The notes under the pieces: generated by a model | Seen by the model: the letters and a program-made list of their open reading frames with translations, nothing else | Database searches by the model: none | What the model was told of the DNA's origin: nothing | Source of the DNA: Limnohabitans sp. Rim47 | GTDB taxonomy: Bacteria; Pseudomonadota; Gammaproteobacteria; Burkholderiales; Burkholderiaceae_C | Direction of reading: 5' to 3' | Assembly: GCF_001517545.1 (NCBI RefSeq) | Contig: NZ_FBYA01000002.1 | Location: 330,559-394,558 of the forward strand | DNA length: 64,000 nt | Made by a program: the position numbers and the translations under genes | Part shown: piece by piece, positions 1 to 9,989 of the stretch | How positions within the stretch are numbered: position 1 is the stretch's first letter | Layout of the letters: each line of letters begins with the position of its first letter

Positions 1-1298
1 GGCAAGGTCTTGCCTTCGAGGATTTCGAGGAACGCGCCGCCACCTGTCGAGATGTAGCCCACCTGCTTTTCAATGCCATATTTGGCAATCGCCGCCAAGG
101 TGTCACCACCGCCTGCGATGCTGAACGCGCTGGACTCGGCAATCGCCTGCGCAATCACCTTGGTGCCGTTTTCAAAGGCCGCAAACTCAAACACGCCCAC
201 CGGCCCGTTCCACACAATCGTGCCCGCCTGCTTGAGCTGCGCCGCCAGCTTGGCCGCCGTCTCGGGGCCGATGTCCAAAATCAGGTCGTCATCAGCCACC
301 TCGGTGGCTTTTTTCACCGTGGCCACCGCATCCGCCGCAAAGGTCTTGGCCACCACCACATCGGTTGGGATCGGCACTTCGGCCCCACGGGCTTTCATGG
401 CCTCGATCACCGCCTTGGCTTCGTCCACCAAGTCGGCTTCGGCCAAGCTCTTGCCGATCTTCAGACCCGCCGCCAGCATGAAGGTGTTGGCAATGCCGCC
501 ACCCACAATCAGTTGGTCCACGTTTTGCGACAGGCTTTTGAGGATGGTCAGCTTGGTGCTGACTTTGCTGCCCGCCACAATGGCCGCCAGCGGGCGCTTC
601 GGCTTGGCCAGGGCTTTGCCGATGGCGTCGATTTCGGCGGCCAACAAGGGGCCAGCGCAAGCGATGGGCGCAAACTGCGCAATGCCGTAGGTGGTGCCTT
701 CGGCGCGGTGGGCCGCCACAATGGCCGCCAGCGGGCGCTTCGGCTTGGCCAGGGCTTTGCCGATGGCGTCGATTTCGGCGGCCAACAAGGGGCCAGCGCA
801 AGCGATGGGCGCAAACTGCGCAATGCCGTAGGTGGTGCCTTCGGCGCGGTGGGCGGTGCCAAAAGCGTCGTTCACGTAGATGTCGCACAGCGCGGCCATC
901 TTGCGGGCCAGCGCTTCGTTGTTTTTCTTCTCGCCCTTGTTAACGCGGCAGTTCTCGAGCAGCACGACCTGGCCGGGGGCCACCGTCACGCCATCGACCC
1001 AATCGGCCACCAGCGGCACATCACGGCCAAGCAACTGAGCCAGACGCTTGGCCACCGGGGCCAACGAGTCTTCGGGCTTGAACTCGCCTTCGGTAGGGCG
1101 ACCCAAGTGGCTGGTCACCATGACGGCCGCACCAGCGGCCAGCGCCATCTGGATGCAGGGCACGCTGGCCCGCACACGCGTGTCTTCGGTGATGCTGCCG
1201 TCGTCGGCCTGCGGCACGTTCAGGTCGGCACGGATGAAAACGCGACGGTTTTCAGCAAAGCCGCTTTTTACGACATCGGATAAACGCAAGACTTTCAT
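1..1298 (-). CDS. pgk: Phosphoglycerate kinase (3' end outside window; internal 47-residue duplication)
   Basis: Cytoplasmic kinase that interconverts 3-phosphoglycerate and 1,3-bisphosphoglycerate with ATP in the Calvin cycle and glycolysis; cbbK in this operon context. The start ATG at 1298 overlaps the gap stop codon (ATGA). Visible family features are an N-terminal RADLNVP segment, a [10 protein letters not shown] loop, NDAFGTAHR, a GSKVSTK nucleotide-domain motif and a C-terminal GGGDT loop. The protein runs off the left edge with only the last few residues missing. Residues about 149-195 are repeated exactly as residues 196-242, so the chain is 47 residues longer than the family. The repeat covers the end of the N-terminal domain next to the hinge, so activity is uncertain. 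A duplicated assembly segment is the main alternative. Confidence 0.95.
   Translation of the reverse strand, partial: MKVLRLSDVVKSGFAENRRVFIRADLNVPQADDGSITEDTRVRASVPCIQMALAAGAAVMVTSHLGRPTEGEFKPEDSLAPVAKRLAQLLGRDVPLVADWVDGVTVAPGQVVLLENCRVNKGEKKNNEALARKMAALCDIYVNDAFGTAHRAEGTTYGIAQFAPIACAGPLLAAEIDAIGKALAKPKRPLAAIVAAHRAEGTTYGIAQFAPIACAGPLLAAEIDAIGKALAKPKRPLAAIVAGSKVSTKLTILKSLSQNVDQLIVGGGIANTFMLAAGLKIGKSLAEADLVDEAKAVIEAMKARGAEVPIPTDVVVAKTFAADAVATVKKATEVADDDLILDIGPETAAKLAAQLKQAGTIVWNGPVGVFEFAAFENGTKVIAQAIAESSAFSIAGGGDTLAAIAKYGIEKQVGYISTGGGAFLEILEGKTL
572..854. repeat. Perfect 141-bp tandem duplication inside pgk
   Basis: Two adjacent identical copies with a period of exactly 141 bp (572-712 and 713-853, with one further matching base). 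141 is 47 codons, so the reading frame stays open through both copies. No mismatch was found on reading the copies against each other, so the event is very recent or artefactual. Confidence 0.95.
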
Positions 1299-2311
1299 CG
1301 CGCACCCCCAGCAGCACCAGACACCACACGGGCCATCTCAAGGCACTTGTTTGAATAACCCCATTCGTTGTCATACCAAGCCATCAGCTTCACAAAGGTG
1401 CTGTCGAGTGCCATACCGGCTTCGGCATCGAAAACGGAGGTACATACCTCGCCCCGAAAATCAGTGGACACCACTTTGGCTTCGGTGTAACCCAATACGC
1501 GCTGAAGCGCGCCCTGACTTTGGGCCTTCATCTCTGCGCAAATCTCGGCGTAAGTGGCCGGTGTAGCCAACTCCACCGTCAAATCAACCAGCGACACATC
1601 GCTGGTAGGCACACGCACCGACACGCCCGTCAGCTTGCCCTTGATCTCAGGAATCACCACCCCAACAGCCTTGGCCGCACCAGTACTACTGGGGATGATA
1701 TTTTCCAAGATACCGCGACCACCCCGCCAGTCCTTGTTGCTCGGGCCATCAACCGTTTTTTGGGTGGCGGTGGCAGCGTGCACGGTGGTCATTAATCCCC
1801 GCTTGATGCCCCATTTGTCGTTCAAAACTTTGGCCAAAGGGGCCAATGCGTTGGTGGTGCAACTGGCATTGCTGACGATGGTTTGACCGGCATAGGTCGC
1901 ATGGTTCACACCGAACACAAACATAGGCGTGTCGTCTTTAGACGGAGCCGAAATGACCACCTTCTTAGCCCCTGCAGCCAGGTGCTTGCCCGCACCTTCT
2001 TTGTCTAAAAAGAGGCCAGTAGCTTCTATTACAACCTCAGCCCCCACTTCGCTCCATTGAAGGTGGGCAGGATCACGCTCTTGCGTCAGGCGAATTTTGT
2101 GACCGTTGACAATCAGGGTACTGCCCTCAACAGACACCGTGCCTTCAAAGCGACCGTGCACGCTGTCGTACTGCAACATATATGCCAAATACTCAGGCTC
2201 AAGCAGGTCGTTGATGGCAACGATCTCGACATCTTGAAAATTTTGCACCGCAGCGCGAAACACCATGCGGCCGATACGGCCAAAGCCATTGATGCCAATT
2301 TTTATAGTCAT
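1295..2311 (-). CDS. gap: Glyceraldehyde-3-phosphate dehydrogenase, type I
   Basis: Reduces 1,3-bisphosphoglycerate to glyceraldehyde 3-phosphate in the Calvin cycle, or works oxidatively in glycolysis; cbbG by operon position. The 338-residue length is normal. It opens with the Rossmann motif [10 protein letters not shown]. The catalytic cysteine is C151 in SNASCTTN and the partner histidine is H178 in TTVHAAT; the C-terminal WYDNEWGYS motif is intact. The ATG at 2311 is chosen because family similarity begins at MTIKIGING; an upstream in-frame ATG would add 20 unlike residues. It lies between cbbZ and pgk and overlaps pgk by four bases, which suggests translational coupling. Confidence 0.97.
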   Translation of the reverse strand: MTIKIGINGFGRIGRMVFRAAVQNFQDVEIVAINDLLEPEYLAYMLQYDSVHGRFEGTVSVEGSTLIVNGHKIRLTQERDPAHLQWSEVGAEVVIEATGLFLDKEGAGKHLAAGAKKVVISAPSKDDTPMFVFGVNHATYAGQTIVSNASCTTNALAPLAKVLNDKWGIKRGLMTTVHAATATQKTVDGPSNKDWRGGRGILENIIPSSTGAAKAVGVVIPEIKGKLTGVSVRVPTSDVSLVDLTVELATPATYAEICAEMKAQSQGALQRVLGYTEAKVVSTDFRGEVCTSVFDAEAGMALDSTFVKLMAWYDNEWGYSNKCLEMARVVSGAAGGAR

Positions 2312-2390
2312 GTCAGTCACTTTCATTTTGAAAACATTGCATTTAAGAAGTCTGCGCACCACGGCTATCACGGGTGCAGCGAGAAAAAAA

Positions 2391-3059
2391 TCACAGCAGT
2401 GCAGAAAAATCGTCGATCACACGATCAGGGGCGCAAGCGTGTACCGACTCGCCCATGTTGTAACCATAGGGCAGAAGCCAAACCGGCACGCCCGCATTGC
2501 GTGCGGTGGCTGCATCAATCGAAGAGTCACCAACAAACAAGGCTTGCGAGGCCTTCAAGTCCCAGCGACTCAAACAGTCGACCACGCTGGTGGGATCAGG
2601 TTTTTTCACCGGAAAGCTGTCACCACTGACCACCACATCAAAGGCCTCTAGCAGCCCGTGTACACGGAGCACCGTATCGGTGTAGCGGCCTTCCTTGTTG
2701 GTAACCACGGCCAGCTTGCAACCGCGTGCACGCAAAACCGCCAAAACTTCACGCACATTCGGGTACAGGTGGCTTCGTGTGCCGCAACGGGCCTGGTAGT
2801 AGCGGTCAAAAATTGGCAGTGCTTGCTTGAGGTCTGGGCCTGTGCGCACCGATGCCACAGGAGTGTGGGTGACACTGGCCAAGGCCTGAATCAAAAGTTC
2901 TTTAGTGCCATGGCCAATCCAGTCGTTCACTTGCTGCTGCGAGACCTTGGGCCAATCAAAGTAGCACAAGGTGTCGTTTACCGCATCGGCAATTTCTGGG
3001 GCAGTTTCGACCAAGGTGCCGTCGAGGTCAAAAAAATAGGCTTGCTTGTCTGCAGTCAT
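2391..3059 (-). CDS. gph: Phosphoglycolate phosphatase (HAD family)
   Basis: Hydrolyses 2-phosphoglycolate, the by-product of RuBisCO oxygenation; cbbZ by position. The 222-residue protein has HAD motif [12 protein letters not shown] near the N-terminus, a VVTNKEGRY motif II region and motif [18 protein letters not shown]. The Calvin-operon location between transketolase and gap supports phosphoglycolate as substrate over other HAD substrates. The ATG at 3059 (MTADKQ) is preferred; an ATG five codons upstream lies inside the end of the transketolase gene and cannot be excluded. Confidence 0.92.
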   Translation of the reverse strand: MTADKQAYFFDLDGTLVETAPEIADAVNDTLCYFDWPKVSQQQVNDWIGHGTKELLIQALASVTHTPVASVRTGPDLKQALPIFDRYYQARCGTRSHLYPNVREVLAVLRARGCKLAVVTNKEGRYTDTVLRVHGLLEAFDVVVSGDSFPVKKPDPTSVVDCLSRWDLKASQALFVGDSSIDAATARNAGVPVWLLPYGYNMGESVHACAPDRVIDDFSALL

Positions 3060-3070
3060 GTGTGCCGCCT

Positions 3071-5164
3071 TCAATTGTCCGAAGGCACGATGTGTGCGGG
3101 CAAAGGGACCGTCTGTCGATGGGTGTGGCGGTGTACCAAGGTGCGCACCGCCTCGCAGACGCGCTCAGTGGTGATGCCAAAGTGGGCATACAAAGCCGGG
3201 GCCGGGGCCGATTCGCCGAAGCTGGCAATGCCAATCACCATGCCAGTTCGTCCAACGTATTTACGCCAAAAATCAGGGTGAGCAGCTTCGACAGCGACTG
3301 TGGGCAAGCCCAGCGGCAAGACCATTTCTTGATAGGCTTGAGTTTGGCGATCAAACACATTGGTACAAGGCATTGACACCACACGGGAGGCTAATCCTTG
3401 CAAAGCCAGTTCTGCCTGGGCCTTCATGGCCAAAGAGGTTTCTGATCCGGTAGCCACGATGATGGCTTGCGCCCCCGGCATGTCCGACAAGATGTAACCG
3501 CCCTGACGCACCTTATCGGCATCAGCTACATTGCTCAGCAATTGAGGCAGATTCTGGCGTGACAACGCCAGGACGCTCGGACCATCACAGCGCTCCACCG
3601 CACAGGCCCAAGCCACTGCAGTCTCCAGTCCGTCAGCGGGTCGCCACACGTCCAGCCCGGGAATGATGCGCAAGCTCGGCACATGCTCCACGCTTTGATG
3701 GGTCGGACCATCTTCACCCAAACCAATCGAGTCGTGCGTAAAAACATGGATCACGCGTTTCTTCATCAAGGCGGCCATGCGGATGGCGTTGCGCGAATAG
3801 TCTGAGAACGTGAGGAAGGTTCCTCCATAGGGGATGTACCCGCCATGCAACGCCATCCCGTTCATCATGGCGGCCATGCCAAACTCGCGAACACCATAAG
3901 ACAGGTGGTTGCCCCAAGTGTCTCGACCAGCCTTGATGCAGGTTTTGAAATTTGTCAAATTGGAGCCTGTGAGATCGGCACTGCCGCCGAAAAATTCAGG
4001 CAACAATGGGGCTAGCAAGTCCAGCGCATTTTGGCTGGCCTTGCGTGTGGCCACCGCGTCGGGTCTGGCCACAATCGCAGCAAAAGCATTTTGTAAGCCT
4101 TGTGCGTAAGCAGCGCTCAAATCGCCTTGCATGCGTCGCATGTATTCGGCCGCTTCTTGTGGGTAAAGTACTTTATAGCTGGCAAACAGGTGGTCCCATT
4201 GCGTCTGTGCACGTACCCCACGCGCTGTCGCATCCCAAGATTGCTTCACATCCATCGGAATCTCAAATGGGGCATAAGGCCAGTTCAAGGCTTCACGAGT
4301 CGCACTCACTTCAGCTGAGCCCAATGCTGCACCATGTACATCGTGTGTACCCGCCTTGTTCGGGGAACCTTGACCAATCACGGTTTGGCAACAAATTAAG
4401 GTGGGTTTCCCATCGACGCTACCAGCTTGTGCCTTAGCCGCCTCGATCGCGGCGTTCACAGCTTGCGAGTCATGCCCATCGACCTTAGCGATGACGTTCC
4501 AGCCGTAGGCTTCAAAGCGCTTGGGCGTGTCGTCGGTGAACCAGCCTTGCACATGGCCATCGATCGAGATGCCGTTGTCGTCGTACAGCGCCACCAGCTT
4601 GGACAGGCGCAGGGTGCCCGCCAGCGAGCACGCTTCGTGGCTGATGCCTTCCATCAGGCAACCATCGCCCAGGAACACGTAGGTCATATGGTCCACGATG
4701 TCAAAACGCCGACCATCCTCTTCGCGGTTGAATTCTTGCGCCAACAATTTTTCAGCCATGGCCATACCGACGGCGTTGGTGATGCCCTGACCCAAGGGGC
4801 CGGTGGTCGTTTCCACGCCGGGCGTGATGTCGACCTCTGGATGCCCAGGTGTCTTGCTGTGGAGCTGGCGGAACTTTTTCAACTCCTCTATGGGTAAGTC
4901 GTAACCCGTGAGGTGCAGCAAGGCGTATATCAACATGGAGCCGTGGCCGTTGGACAGCACAAAACGATCGCGGTCAGGCCATTGCGGATTGAGTGGGTTG
5001 TGCTTGAGGTGGCGGTTCCATAGCACTTCGGCTATGTCTGCCATGCCCATCGGGGCACCGGGGTGACCGGATTTGGCGGCTTCGACCGCATCAACGGCCA
5101 GCATGCGTATGGCGTTGGCCATGCGACTGGCCATCTCGGGGGTGGGGTGTGCAGGGGTGATCAT
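3071..5164 (-). CDS. tkt: Transketolase
   Basis: Thiamine-diphosphate enzyme moving two-carbon units between sugar phosphates during ribulose bisphosphate regeneration; cbbT by position. At 697 residues it has the usual three-domain length. An [15 protein letters not shown] segment near residue 35 and the ThDP motif beginning GDGCLMEG and closing at DDN are both present. The pyrimidine domain carries TGSNLTNF and YIPYGGTF. An upstream CGGAG sits eight bases before the ATG. The gene lies between the phosphoribulokinase gene (19-base gap) and gph. Confidence 0.97.
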   Translation of the reverse strand: MITPAHPTPEMASRMANAIRMLAVDAVEAAKSGHPGAPMGMADIAEVLWNRHLKHNPLNPQWPDRDRFVLSNGHGSMLIYALLHLTGYDLPIEELKKFRQLHSKTPGHPEVDITPGVETTTGPLGQGITNAVGMAMAEKLLAQEFNREEDGRRFDIVDHMTYVFLGDGCLMEGISHEACSLAGTLRLSKLVALYDDNGISIDGHVQGWFTDDTPKRFEAYGWNVIAKVDGHDSQAVNAAIEAAKAQAGSVDGKPTLICCQTVIGQGSPNKAGTHDVHGAALGSAEVSATREALNWPYAPFEIPMDVKQSWDATARGVRAQTQWDHLFASYKVLYPQEAAEYMRRMQGDLSAAYAQGLQNAFAAIVARPDAVATRKASQNALDLLAPLLPEFFGGSADLTGSNLTNFKTCIKAGRDTWGNHLSYGVREFGMAAMMNGMALHGGYIPYGGTFLTFSDYSRNAIRMAALMKKRVIHVFTHDSIGLGEDGPTHQSVEHVPSLRIIPGLDVWRPADGLETAVAWACAVERCDGPSVLALSRQNLPQLLSNVADADKVRQGGYILSDMPGAQAIIVATGSETSLAMKAQAELALQGLASRVVSMPCTNVFDRQTQAYQEMVLPLGLPTVAVEAAHPDFWRKYVGRTGMVIGIASFGESAPAPALYAHFGITTERVCEAVRTLVHRHTHRQTVPLPAHIVPSDN

Positions 5165-5183
5165 CTGTGTGACTCCGTTCTGA

Positions 5184-6068
5184 TCAAGCCTGGCCCAGCG
5201 CCCGTTTGCGGCGCTCCATCATGCGCCAAACAAAGGGCGTAAAGATGAGCTGCATGGCAATCTCCATCTTGCCTCCGGGAACCACAATGGTGTTGGCACG
5301 GCTCATCCAGGAATCGTTGATCATGTTGAGCAAGTAGGGGAAGTCAATGCCCTTGGGGTTGGCAAAGCGGATCACCACCATGCTCTCGTCGGCTGACGGG
5401 ATGTCACGCGAAATGAAGGGGTTGGACGTATCCACCATGGGCACCCGCTGAAAGTTGACATGCGTGTGCGCGAACTGCGGCACGATGTAGTTCACATAAT
5501 CGGGCATGCGGCGCAAGATGGTGTCGGTCACAGCCTCAGTGCTGTAACCGCGCTGGTGCTTGTCGCGCCAGAGTTTCTGAATCCACTCCAGGTTGATGAC
5601 CGGCACCACGCCCACGCGCAAGTCGGGGTATTGGGCAATGTTGTGCTCCGGGGTGACCACTGCGCCATGCAGGCCTTCGTAGAACAGCATGTCCGTGTCG
5701 GCAGGCAAGGTCTCCCATGGCGTAAATGTGCCAGGCTCCTGCTGATAGGGAGCGGCCTCTTCGGCGTTGTGCAGGTATTTACGCGATTGACCTTGGCCTG
5801 TCTCGCCATACGAACGAAACAGGCTTTCGATGTCGCCAAAGAGGTTGTTGTCCGAGCCAAAATGGCTGAAATTCTTGTTGCCTTCTTTTTCAGCCTGGGC
5901 TTGGCGAACCTTCATTTCCTTTCGGTCAAAGCGGTGAAAGCTGTCGCCTTCAATGATGGCTGCATGAACACCTTCTCGCCGGAAAATATTGGAAAAGGTG
6001 CGCGTCACCGTCGAGGTGCCCGCGCCAGATGAGCCGGTGATGGCGATGATGGGGTGGCGTTCAGACAT
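5184..6068 (-). CDS. cbbP: Phosphoribulokinase
   Basis: Phosphorylates ribulose 5-phosphate to ribulose 1,5-bisphosphate, the RuBisCO substrate, and is diagnostic of an operating Calvin cycle. The 294-residue protein has the bacterial class I length. It begins with a P-loop GSSGAGTST at residues 13-21 and carries [10 protein letters not shown] and the FYEGLHG motif with its acidic residue. A clear AAGGAG lies just upstream of the ATG. It is placed between fbp and tkt as in the Cupriavidus-type cbb operon. Confidence 0.97.
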   Translation of the reverse strand: MSERHPIIAITGSSGAGTSTVTRTFSNIFRREGVHAAIIEGDSFHRFDRKEMKVRQAQAEKEGNKNFSHFGSDNNLFGDIESLFRSYGETGQGQSRKYLHNAEEAAPYQQEPGTFTPWETLPADTDMLFYEGLHGAVVTPEHNIAQYPDLRVGVVPVINLEWIQKLWRDKHQRGYSTEAVTDTILRRMPDYVNYIVPQFAHTHVNFQRVPMVDTSNPFISRDIPSADESMVVIRFANPKGIDFPYLLNMINDSWMSRANTIVVPGGKMEIAMQLIFTPFVWRMMERRKRALGQA

Positions 6069-6118
6069 GAAAGTCTCCTTGTAGTTTTGTCAATCTTGGT
6101 GAAGTCAGGCCAACACGC

Positions 6119-7216
6119 TCAGTCGCGGAACAGGCTGCGCTCGGCAAACAGTGGTGCAAAGCTGTCTTGCTGGGTCGGTTCAGCGTGGTAACGCTCAATG
6201 CGTTCAACCTCGTTTTTAGAGCCAAACACCAGGCCAATGCGCTGGTGCAAGCTGGTGGGCTGCACACTCAACATGGGCACCTGACCCGTGCTGGCACGGC
6301 CCCCAGCCTGCTCCATGATGAAGCCGACCGGGTTGGCCTCGTACAGCAGGCGCAGACGACCGGGCTTGCTCGGGTCTTTGGTGTCGCGCGGGTACATGAA
6401 TACGCCGCCGCGCATCAAGATGCGGTGGGCTTCCGCCACCATGGAGGCGATCCAGCGCATGTTGAAGTCCTTGCCACGCGGGCCGGTTTTGCCGGCCAGG
6501 CACTCGTCCACATAGCGCTTGACCGGAGCTTCCCAAAAGCGGCTGTTGGAGGCGTTGATGGCGAACTCCTGGGTGTCTTCGGGCACGCGCAATTCCGGGT
6601 GAGTCAGCATGAACTCCCCCATCACCGGGTCGAGTGTGAAACCGGCCACGCCATTGCCCACGCTCAGCACCAGCATGGTGGTGGGGCCGTACAAGGCATA
6701 ACCGGCGGCAATCTGGCAGGTCCCTGGTTGGAAGAAATCGGCCTCGGTCAAAGGTCCACCCTCAGCGGTGGCGTCGGGCGCACGCAGCACGCTGAAGATG
6801 CTGCCCACCGACACATTCACGTCGATGTTGCTGGAGCCATCCAACGGGTCAAACACCAGCAGGTATTTGCCCCGAGGGTGTTGCGGTGGAATGTCGTAGG
6901 GCAAGTCCATCTCTTCAGAAGCCATGCCGGCCAAGTGACCACCCCACTCGTTCATGCGGATGAACAACTCGTTGCTCACCACGTCCAGCTTTTTCTGGGT
7001 CTCGCCTTGCACATTGATGCTGCCACCGGCGTCTGCTGCGTGGTTGCCGTACATGTCGGCCAAAGCGCCATAGGCCACCGATTTGGCAATGGCTTTGCAG
7101 GCCATGGCTACATCCAAAATCAGGGCATTGAAGTCACCACTGGCATCGGGAAAACGACGACGCTCTTCGATCAGGTACTGTGTCAAGGTGGGCGTGGTGC
7201 GGGGGCTCAAGGACAT
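6119..7216 (-). CDS. fbp: Fructose-1,6-bisphosphatase, class I
   Basis: Dephosphorylates fructose 1,6-bisphosphate (and possibly sedoheptulose 1,7-bisphosphate) in the regeneration phase; cbbF by position. The metal/substrate motif [12 protein letters not shown] is intact, as are the GGVFMYP and [15 protein letters not shown] segments. The ATG at 7216, preceded by AGAGAGTG, gives 365 residues, close to family length. A TTG at 7270 overlapping the rpe stop would add 18 residues and is less likely. No redox-regulatory cysteine insertion of the plant type is apparent. Confidence 0.95.
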   Translation of the reverse strand: MSLSPRTTPTLTQYLIEERRRFPDASGDFNALILDVAMACKAIAKSVAYGALADMYGNHAADAGGSINVQGETQKKLDVVSNELFIRMNEWGGHLAGMASEEMDLPYDIPPQHPRGKYLLVFDPLDGSSNIDVNVSVGSIFSVLRAPDATAEGGPLTEADFFQPGTCQIAAGYALYGPTTMLVLSVGNGVAGFTLDPVMGEFMLTHPELRVPEDTQEFAINASNSRFWEAPVKRYVDECLAGKTGPRGKDFNMRWIASMVAEAHRILMRGGVFMYPRDTKDPSKPGRLRLLYEANPVGFIMEQAGGRASTGQVPMLSVQPTSLHQRIGLVFGSKNEVERIERYHAEPTQQDSFAPLFAERSLFRD

Positions 7217-7266
7217 GGGGTCAACACTCTCTGAAGTTTTAAGAATTCGGGAAATCGGAATCTGAC

Positions 7267-7953
7267 TCAAGCCACAGCGGCTTGCTTGAGGGCTTGCATC
7301 ACCCCCCTGTAGCCCCCATCAGCATCGGGCGCACCGAACACGGCGCTGCCTGCCACGCAGGTGTCGGCTCCGGCCGCCACGATCTGCGCGATGTTGTCGG
7401 TCTTCACGCCGCCATCCACCTCCAGCAAGATGGGCTGGCCACCCCGGGCCACATGGGTGTTGATGCGCTGGCGGGCCGCTTGCAACTTGGGCAAAGTCGA
7501 GGGGATGAATTTCTGGCCACCAAAACCGGGGTTCACGCTCATGAGCAAGACCACGTCCAGGCGGTCCATTACATGGTCCATCCACTCCAGCGGCGTGGCC
7601 GGGTTGAACACCAGGCCCGCTTTGCAGCCGTGGTCGCGGATCATTTGCAAGGTGCGGTCCACATGGCGGCTGGCTTCCGGGTGAAAGGTGATGATGTTGG
7701 CCCCGGCCTTGGCAAACAAAGGCACCAAGGCATCGACCGGCTCGACCATCAAATGCACATCGATCGGAATCTGGACATGTGGGCGGATCGCCTCGCACAC
7801 CAGCGGGCCAATGGTCAGGTTGGGCACGTAATGGTTGTCCATCACGTCAAAGTGCACCCAGTCTGCGCCTGCGGCTTCAATGGCGCGAACCTCTTCGCCC
7901 AAACGGGCAAAGTCGGCGGACAAGATGGAGGGAGCAATGCGGACGGGGTTCAT
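7267..7953 (-). CDS. rpe: Ribulose-phosphate 3-epimerase
   Basis: Interconverts xylulose 5-phosphate and ribulose 5-phosphate; cbbE by position. The 228-residue TIM barrel starts [11 protein letters not shown], carries [12 protein letters not shown] and VDVHLM-type metal ligand strands, the [13 protein letters not shown] loop and the EVDGGV strand. The ATG at 7953 overlaps the cbbY stop as ATGA, so translation is probably coupled. An upstream ATG ten codons earlier lies within cbbY. Confidence 0.96.
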   Translation of the reverse strand: MNPVRIAPSILSADFARLGEEVRAIEAAGADWVHFDVMDNHYVPNLTIGPLVCEAIRPHVQIPIDVHLMVEPVDALVPLFAKAGANIITFHPEASRHVDRTLQMIRDHGCKAGLVFNPATPLEWMDHVMDRLDVVLLMSVNPGFGGQKFIPSTLPKLQAARQRINTHVARGGQPILLEVDGGVKTDNIAQIVAAGADTCVAGSAVFGAPDADGGYRGVMQALKQAAVA

Positions 7954-8675
7954 GCTTGGGCCTTGAAAGCGTTGTGGTGCCATTCACTCAACTGCGCCAA
8001 GCCCACGCCCTGCAGGCTGGGGCAGATGCGCAATGCGCCTTTGAAATCGTGCTCGGCGGTGAAGTCGTTGGGGGTGATGACCGTGGACAGACCTGCGGCC
8101 ATAGCGGCGCGCAGGCCGTTCTCGGAATCCTCAAACGCCAGGCAGTGCTCGGGGGCCAAACCCAAGCGCGAGAGGGTTTGCTGGTAGACCATCGGGTCGG
8201 GTTTTTTTCGCGGCGCGGTCGAGGCATCTTCGATCACCGAAAAATTCAGCCGCCAGTCCGGGCCGATGGCTTGGCGCAGCAAGGCTGCGATGTTCACGGG
8301 CGAGGTGGTGGTGGCAATGGCTAGGCGCATCCCGGCCGCACTGGCGGCCGACAGCAGCGCCAGCACCCCCGGGCGCATGTGCACCGCACCGTCTTGAACG
8401 GCTTGCTCATATGAGGCGGTCTTGATCTCATGCAGTCGGTCAATGGTTTCCTGCATGCCCGCGCCCGTGATGTCCTTGGGCTGGGTCTCCAGCGTTTGCC
8501 AATACGCCTTGATGCGCTCTTTGCCACCCGACACCGCCAACAAGCGGGTGTACAGCGGCACATCCCAGCGCCAGTCCATCCCCATCTCGGCGAAAGCGTG
8601 GTTGAACGCTGCCAAATGGGCCATTTCGGTGTCGGCCAATGTGCCGTCTACGTCAAAGATCAATGCTTGCAGCAT
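7950..8675 (-). CDS. cbbY: CbbY-type HAD phosphatase (xylulose-1,5-bisphosphatase)
   Basis: CbbY proteins remove xylulose 1,5-bisphosphate, a misfire product that inhibits RuBisCO. The 241-residue protein has HAD motif [13 protein letters not shown], the motif II threonines in [10 protein letters not shown], a lysine in RKKPDP and the acidic motif [11 protein letters not shown]. It is the first gene of the operon, and the region 61-93 bases upstream holds the same conserved sequence blocks as the cbbM promoter. In better-known operons cbbY follows the RuBisCO genes; here it stands first because RuBisCO is elsewhere. Confidence 0.93.
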   Translation of the reverse strand: MLQALIFDVDGTLADTEMAHLAAFNHAFAEMGMDWRWDVPLYTRLLAVSGGKERIKAYWQTLETQPKDITGAGMQETIDRLHEIKTASYEQAVQDGAVHMRPGVLALLSAASAAGMRLAIATTTSPVNIAALLRQAIGPDWRLNFSVIEDASTAPRKKPDPMVYQQTLSRLGLAPEHCLAFEDSENGLRAAMAAGLSTVITPNDFTAEHDFKGALRICPSLQGVGLAQLSEWHHNAFKAQA

Positions 8676-8968
8676 GGTGTGAAGGCCTTCGGAATGAGGA
8701 AGGTCTCCACTTTAAGAAAGTCAGCAGCTCAGGACAATTCAATATTGGCAACTGATTAATTAAGCAAATGCTTAACTCGGCAGCCTATCAACAGCAATAC
8801 AGTGCATTAACTGCTCGATCAAGCCACACTCGGCTCAGTCCAAGTGGCTAACAAGCAGCCGATATAAAAAAGCCCCCAAAAGGCAAAAAGGCGACGATCA
8901 CCCGCATCAAAAGCAGCACACTTGTGACCTTGGCCGGTGATACCAGCGCAAAGCAAGCCATACGGGCT
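8676..8968. other. Intergenic region between the MBL-fold gene and cbbY
   Basis: The largest gene-free stretch. The 8676-8780 part holds the cbbY promoter and putative CbbR operator. 8822-8862 holds two interleaved 6-bp inverted repeats (AGCCAC with GTGGCT, TCGGCT with AGCCGA). 8864-8890 reads on the minus strand as a weak GCC/GGC hairpin followed by six T residues, a possible terminator for the metallo-beta-lactamase-fold gene. No convincing small gene was seen. Confidence 0.6.
8709..8768 (-). promoter_or_regulatory. Putative CbbR-activated promoter/operator of the cbbY operon
   Basis: Three blocks, written on the plus strand as ACTTTAA (8709-8715), AATTCAATATT (8736-8746) and AATTAAGCAAA (8758-8768), recur upstream of cbbM with identical 20- and 11-base spacings. 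The distal block overlaps a perfect inverted repeat TTAAGCA-AA-TGCTTAA at 8760-8775, fitting a LysR-type recognition site. On the minus strand the proximal block reads TTAAAGT, placed where a -10 region could be, with TTGTCC 16 bases upstream as a weak -35. CbbR as the ligand is inferred from the adjacent cbbR gene. Confidence 0.75.
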
Positions 8969-9847
8969 TCAGAGTGCATCGACTGGAATTTTCAGGTAAC
9001 GCTGGCCATTGTCTTCGGGCGGTGGCATTTGACCGGCACGCATGTTCACCTGCACCGAAGGCAAGATCAGCACGGGCATGGACAAAGTGGCATCGCGCTT
9101 TTCGCGCATGGCCACAAACTCGGCCTCACTCACGCCTTGGTGCACATGCACATTGGCCTTTTTCTGCTCGGCCACGGTGGTCACGCATTGGGGCTGGCGG
9201 GTCTCCGGCGGGTAGTCATGGCACAAGTACAGCTCGGTGCTGTCGGGCAAGCTGAGCACTTTCTGGATCGACTGGAACAACACGCTGGCACTGCCCCCAG
9301 GAAAGTCGCAGCGCGCCGTACCGTAGTCGGGCATGAACAAGGTGTCGCCCACAAAGGCCACCTGCCGCGAAGGATCGACACTGGCATCTGTGACCACATA
9401 GGTCATGCACGCCGGGGTGTGGCCGGGAGTGTGCAGGGCCTGCGCCTGCAAAGCGCCAATCTGAAATGTTTCGCCGTCGCCCAGCAAACGATCGAACTGA
9501 CTGCCGTCGCGGGCGAATTCGGTGCCCGCATTGAAGAGCTTGCCAAAAACGTTTTGCACGGTAGTGATGTGCGAGCCAATGGCCAATTGGCCACCCAGCT
9601 GCTTTTGCAAATAGGGCGCGGCCGACAAATGGTCGGCGTGCACATGCGTCTCCAAGATCCATTGCACACGCAGGTCAAGCGCCTTCACGCGCGCCACCAA
9701 CTGATCGGCGCTGGCGGTTTGGGTGCGGCCCGACTTGGGGTCGTAGTCAAGCACGCTGTCGATCAAGGCGCACTGCCGGGTGCTCAGGTCGGCCAGGATG
9801 TGGCTGAAGGTGAACGTGGCCGGATCAAAAAGCGATTCGATGTGCAT
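8969..9847 (-). CDS. MBL-fold persulfide dioxygenase-like protein
   Basis: The 292-residue metallo-beta-lactamase-fold protein resembles ETHE1/Blh-type enzymes, which oxidise glutathione persulfide to sulfite. Metal ligands are visible in THVHADH (H68, H70, D72, H73), LHTPGHTP, FVGDTLF and LCHDYPP. The ATG at 9847 starts the region of family similarity (MHIESLFD). Together with the rhodanese gene upstream on the same strand it suggests cytoplasmic persulfide disposal. Other MBL hydrolase functions (for example glyoxalase II) are possible, but the LCHDYPP ending favours the persulfide dioxygenase group. Confidence 0.82.
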   Translation of the reverse strand: MHIESLFDPATFTFSHILADLSTRQCALIDSVLDYDPKSGRTQTASADQLVARVKALDLRVQWILETHVHADHLSAAPYLQKQLGGQLAIGSHITTVQNVFGKLFNAGTEFARDGSQFDRLLGDGETFQIGALQAQALHTPGHTPACMTYVVTDASVDPSRQVAFVGDTLFMPDYGTARCDFPGGSASVLFQSIQKVLSLPDSTELYLCHDYPPETRQPQCVTTVAEQKKANVHVHQGVSEAEFVAMREKRDATLSMPVLILPSVQVNMRAGQMPPPEDNGQRYLKIPVDAL

Positions 9848-9989
9848 AGAAACTGAACTCAGGGCAGATTTGGTAAGAGGGCATCCATCGGTTTGACAGC
9901 CTTCATGGACGCTATTCACGCTTTTCACGTGTTTAACTGTACCGCTACCAATTGGCCTCGGACATGACTTGACTCAACAAGGGCTGCGT

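Noticed and set aside
292..888. Arginine/histidine-rich open frame with a long internal repeat opposite in phase to pgk
   Set aside because: It is a shadow of pgk; its repeat is only the 141-bp duplication read in another frame.
9976..9984. TTGACTCAA near the rhodanese stop codon as an FNR-like site
   Set aside because: The half sites are one base apart and not four, and it lies at the 3' end of a gene.
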